This document shows, in pieces, positions 61,580-64,000 of a DNA stretch of 64,000 nt; the stretch's first letter is position 1; every line of letters starts with the position of its first letter. The translations under genes and the position numbers were made by a program. A model generated the notes under the pieces. It saw nothing but the letters and a program-made list of their open reading frames with translations, searched no databases and was not told the origin of the DNA. This stretch comes from Sipunculus nudus (taxonomy: Eukaryota > Annelida > Sipuncula > Golfingiida > Sipunculidae): positions 53,024,558-53,088,557 of the forward strand of contig CM049310.1 in assembly GCA_026874595.1 (NCBI GenBank), written 5' to 3'.

Positions 61580-62434
61580 AAACCCCGAACCCCCATAGGC
61601 TTGAGGACAAGTCTAACAGAAAGATCATAGGTACTGCGTTACAATGTGCAGACATTCTGAACATTTTCAAAGAAAAGCAATAAGAAAACTGATTATCTTC
61701 AAAACAACCGCTTCAATGTGTATATGTGAATCTACGGAATTGTTTCTACAAATTAACCTATTTAATGTATATATGATTGTGGATATATTGGACTTCTGAG
61801 ATAGCGGATTTTACATTAAATTTGGAAACAACAAACAGAGACGTTTACCTTTTATTTCATACGGATTCATTTTTTTAAATACTAAAATTTTGGCCCCGAT
61901 TTTTAGAAAAACAAATCCCTGGTTCACCAAATAGCCTCATACAAACTACCACAAACATATTTGACTTGAGGTGAAGAAAAACTAATGAGAAATTAATCTC
62001 GACTAGGCCTGAAATGTTAAATTCTAAATACCGCCGTCAGACCACGGTTTACAATCTGAAACACGTCGGTACTACTCCGATGGGTGCATGGATTAAACTG
62101 TCCAACTATCCCATTTTTGACGGAACCAATCGACCTTATATTAGTCTCACAGTATGCCCAGGGAAATCATTCTGTCGATTCTTTGGTTTCAATGAAGCTA
62201 CCGACCACAGTACCATTTAAAAAGTATGATGTGAAGGTTGAAAAAAATACGTTTCACCTTGCACTGTCTTATTTCGAGAGCAACATTTACATGCACCCAA
62301 GCTCCATTTGTTTTGCTTAAATAAACAGCAGTAAATCAACATGGTTGGTCGAAAATGTGCTTATTATGAATATGCTAATCATACTCACCACACTCTTTTA
62401 AATACATACGCTAAAGGGTTGAACAAATTGCCTC
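61578..62434. other. Gene-free stretch
   Basis: Short plus-strand frames (62014-62220, 62084-62320) show no family features. Nothing else is seen. Confidence 0.3.
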
Positions 62435-62605
62435 CGCAAGGAGGGTATGCTTTCATTCCCGTTCGTATGTTTGTGTGTGTTTGTTTGTTCACAACATAAT
62501 TCACGCAGTCATAAACGGAATCTGACGCATTTCAGGAATAGTTCAATGAAGAATCGATTAGATTAGATTTACAGTCACTTATGCACGAATGAACCTGGAA
62601 ATGTG
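62435..62605 (+). repeat. Dispersed repeat B, copy 3
   Basis: CTCCGCAAGGAGGGTATGC, CCGTTCGTATGTTTGTGTG, AATTCACGCAGTCATAAACG and TTATGCACGAATGAAC are in the same order as at 30945-31160. Confidence 0.6.
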
Positions 62606-63466
62606 GGCCAGATAAATGAAAGGTGGAGGCTTGCATTCATTAGAATATACAATTTTTATTTAAAACTGCGTTCTTATTTCATGATGAAGTAGATTCATAC
62701 AGAAAATTGCAGTCTAAACCTGCGTCCTTCACCAATTACTCCAATTTCCACCTCGTGATCCTTAATGTCATTCCCAATGTGTTTTGGATTATCCTGTGCT
62801 TACAGTTAATCCCTAATAAAGTTAAAACTCCATATTCCCAGGAGCTGTTGATTTTCGTTATTGATCGTTAGATTTGCCCCATGTAATGCGCTAATCATCT
62901 GTCACTTGAATCGTGCTATAAATCCTGTTTAAGGAGTTTTTACAAATTTGGAAGAAAGAATGTTTTCCGTCATTTGCGATTTCCTTTTACCAGTATAACT
63001 CATCGATTATATATCCTAAAAAATAGCATTACATTTATGTCCTCTCTAAACGATTAAATTTGACATTAGTGGCCACAATCTTTTTCTTTCTGTTTAAATG
63101 TATGAAACCTCTCTGTCTGTCTGTCTTTTGTCTGTTTGCATTACATAAATTTTAACAGATGTACAAATAATGAAGGCACTTAGGTGATGTGTATGTGTCA
63201 CCTGGAAATCATTCTTAAATATTTACCAAAACGGTTTGTGAAAATGTTCGAGTTTTCAATTTTGCTAGTTATGTTAAAGACTGGTATCTGCAACGACACA
63301 GAACTACCAGCCTGTTATTTTACGTATGTATATACAGTTCTGATTATTTGCTATTAAGGCGTCCCTTGTGATTTGTGCCTTTATTTTTTAAAATCCTTTT
63401 CCTATTTAAGGTTTACATTCCATATGTATAATGAAAAAGTTCTACAATGTCATCATGCCAAATGTC
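62606..63466. other. Gene-free stretch
   Basis: AT-rich, with no recognisable feature. Confidence 0.35.
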
Positions 63467-63858
63467 ATAAATTCAACCGGCTTCTGAGGTCTGTTTTTGG
63501 AGCACACGACTCAGAGCCGGGAGGTCATGAGTTCGAATCTCAGCCGAGGTGATAAGATTTTTCGCACCACCCCAACCAGGGTGAGCGCTTTGCAGGCTTA
63601 ATGAGAAGGCCGTGTTACACACACACACACACGCGTGAGCTTTCTGGGGGTTCCTCGGTGGTATGATCCAGTACTGGGGGCGATTACACTGCCCCAAGAC
63701 CCGCAGGTAAAGCAGTCACCGGGCCTAAAAACACCAGGATAAAAATGGGAGGAAGCGTCTGCTACTGCCCTGTCACATAGTCCTTAACTAGAATGGAATT
63801 CGGCAGGTCTTAATACACTTAGTTAAGCATAAAAAAGGATGCGGTTACCTCACACAAA
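63467..63858 (+). mobile_element. tRNA-derived SINE, family A, copy 2
   Basis: It starts TAAATTCAACCGG and has a degraded A box, a clear B box (GAGTTCGAATCTC), GGTGAGCGCTTTGCAGGC, GGTTCCTCGGTGGTATGAT, GAAGCGTCTGCTACTGCCC and a 3' end with GCGGTTACCTC. It is longer than copy 1 because of a short (CA)n expansion and internal differences. Confidence 0.85.
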
Positions 63859-64000
63859 AATATCCGAGAAGTCCTTAAATTATATATGGGTGGACTGCAT
63901 CCATTAAGACGGAGACTGTTATCTTTGCTGATAATATCACGATTTATCTTGATGTAATAAATTTTTGTCAGACAAGTTTACGTTCAGCGCGGGTGACCAG
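63859..64000. other. Window edge, nothing called
   Basis: 142 bp of AT-rich sequence with no feature. Confidence 0.4.

Overview
This is a window of an intron-rich, AT-rich animal nuclear genome. Three things point to a marine invertebrate, most likely a mollusc or other lophotrochozoan: long gene-poor stretches, many decayed retroelements (CR1/L2-type LINEs, a Penelope-like element, tRNA-derived SINEs, solo LTRs) with MITEs and (AT)n microsatellites, and an animal-type ionotropic glutamate receptor (iGluR) domain. The species assignment is inference. There are no operons, rRNA or tRNA genes, and almost all open frames over 60 codons are chance or repeat-derived.

The one host gene that is clearly recognisable is on the minus strand at 15943-18206. 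Two exons with good splice sites encode a complete iGluR ligand-binding domain. The second exon runs from the end of lobe S1 straight into lobe S2 through a short Pro/Gly linker, so the pore (M1-M2-M3) is absent from the coding sequence. After S2 the protein ends in a short hydrophobic tail that looks like a GPI-anchor signal instead of M4. This natural S1-S2 fusion, probably surface-tethered or secreted, is the most interesting object in the window. Several canonical glutamate-contact residues are replaced, while the S2 disulfide and the key S1 arginine are kept.

Layout. 0.4-1.3 kb: CR1/L2-like LINE 3' end with a nested MITE. 2.6-3.0 kb: 232-bp tandem duplication. 7.6-8.3 kb: tRNA-derived SINE and a LINE reverse-transcriptase scrap. 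10.9 kb: hammerhead-ribozyme-like motif. 15.8-18.2 kb: pore-less iGluR gene. 18.2-18.6 kb: MITE. 20.5-22.5 kb: repeat element with ~150-bp internal units, split by a 991-bp TIR element. 22.7-26.1 kb: three LINE fragments. 26.4-28.5 kb: degenerate tandem repeat and a minisatellite. 29.3-29.7 kb: hAT-type MITE. 32.3-33.9 kb: Penelope-like element with GIY-YIG endonuclease. 33.9-35.1 kb: solo LTR carrying a SINE. 36.3 kb: candidate first coding exon (+). 38.4-39.3 kb: solo LTR. 40.2 kb: MITE. 45.8-46.7 kb: CpG-rich promoter-like region with a candidate first exon (-). 53.6-55.1 kb: TIR element carrying a solo LTR. 59.7-61.5 kb: LTR nested within LTR. 63.5-63.9 kb: second copy of the first SINE. 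The rest shows nothing beyond AT-rich intergenic or intronic DNA and microsatellites.

The repeats date one another. LTRs of one family, all with 4-bp target duplications, sit inside a TIR element, inside another LTR and in (AT)n tracts, and a SINE sits inside one LTR. Paralogous copies supply the empty sites.
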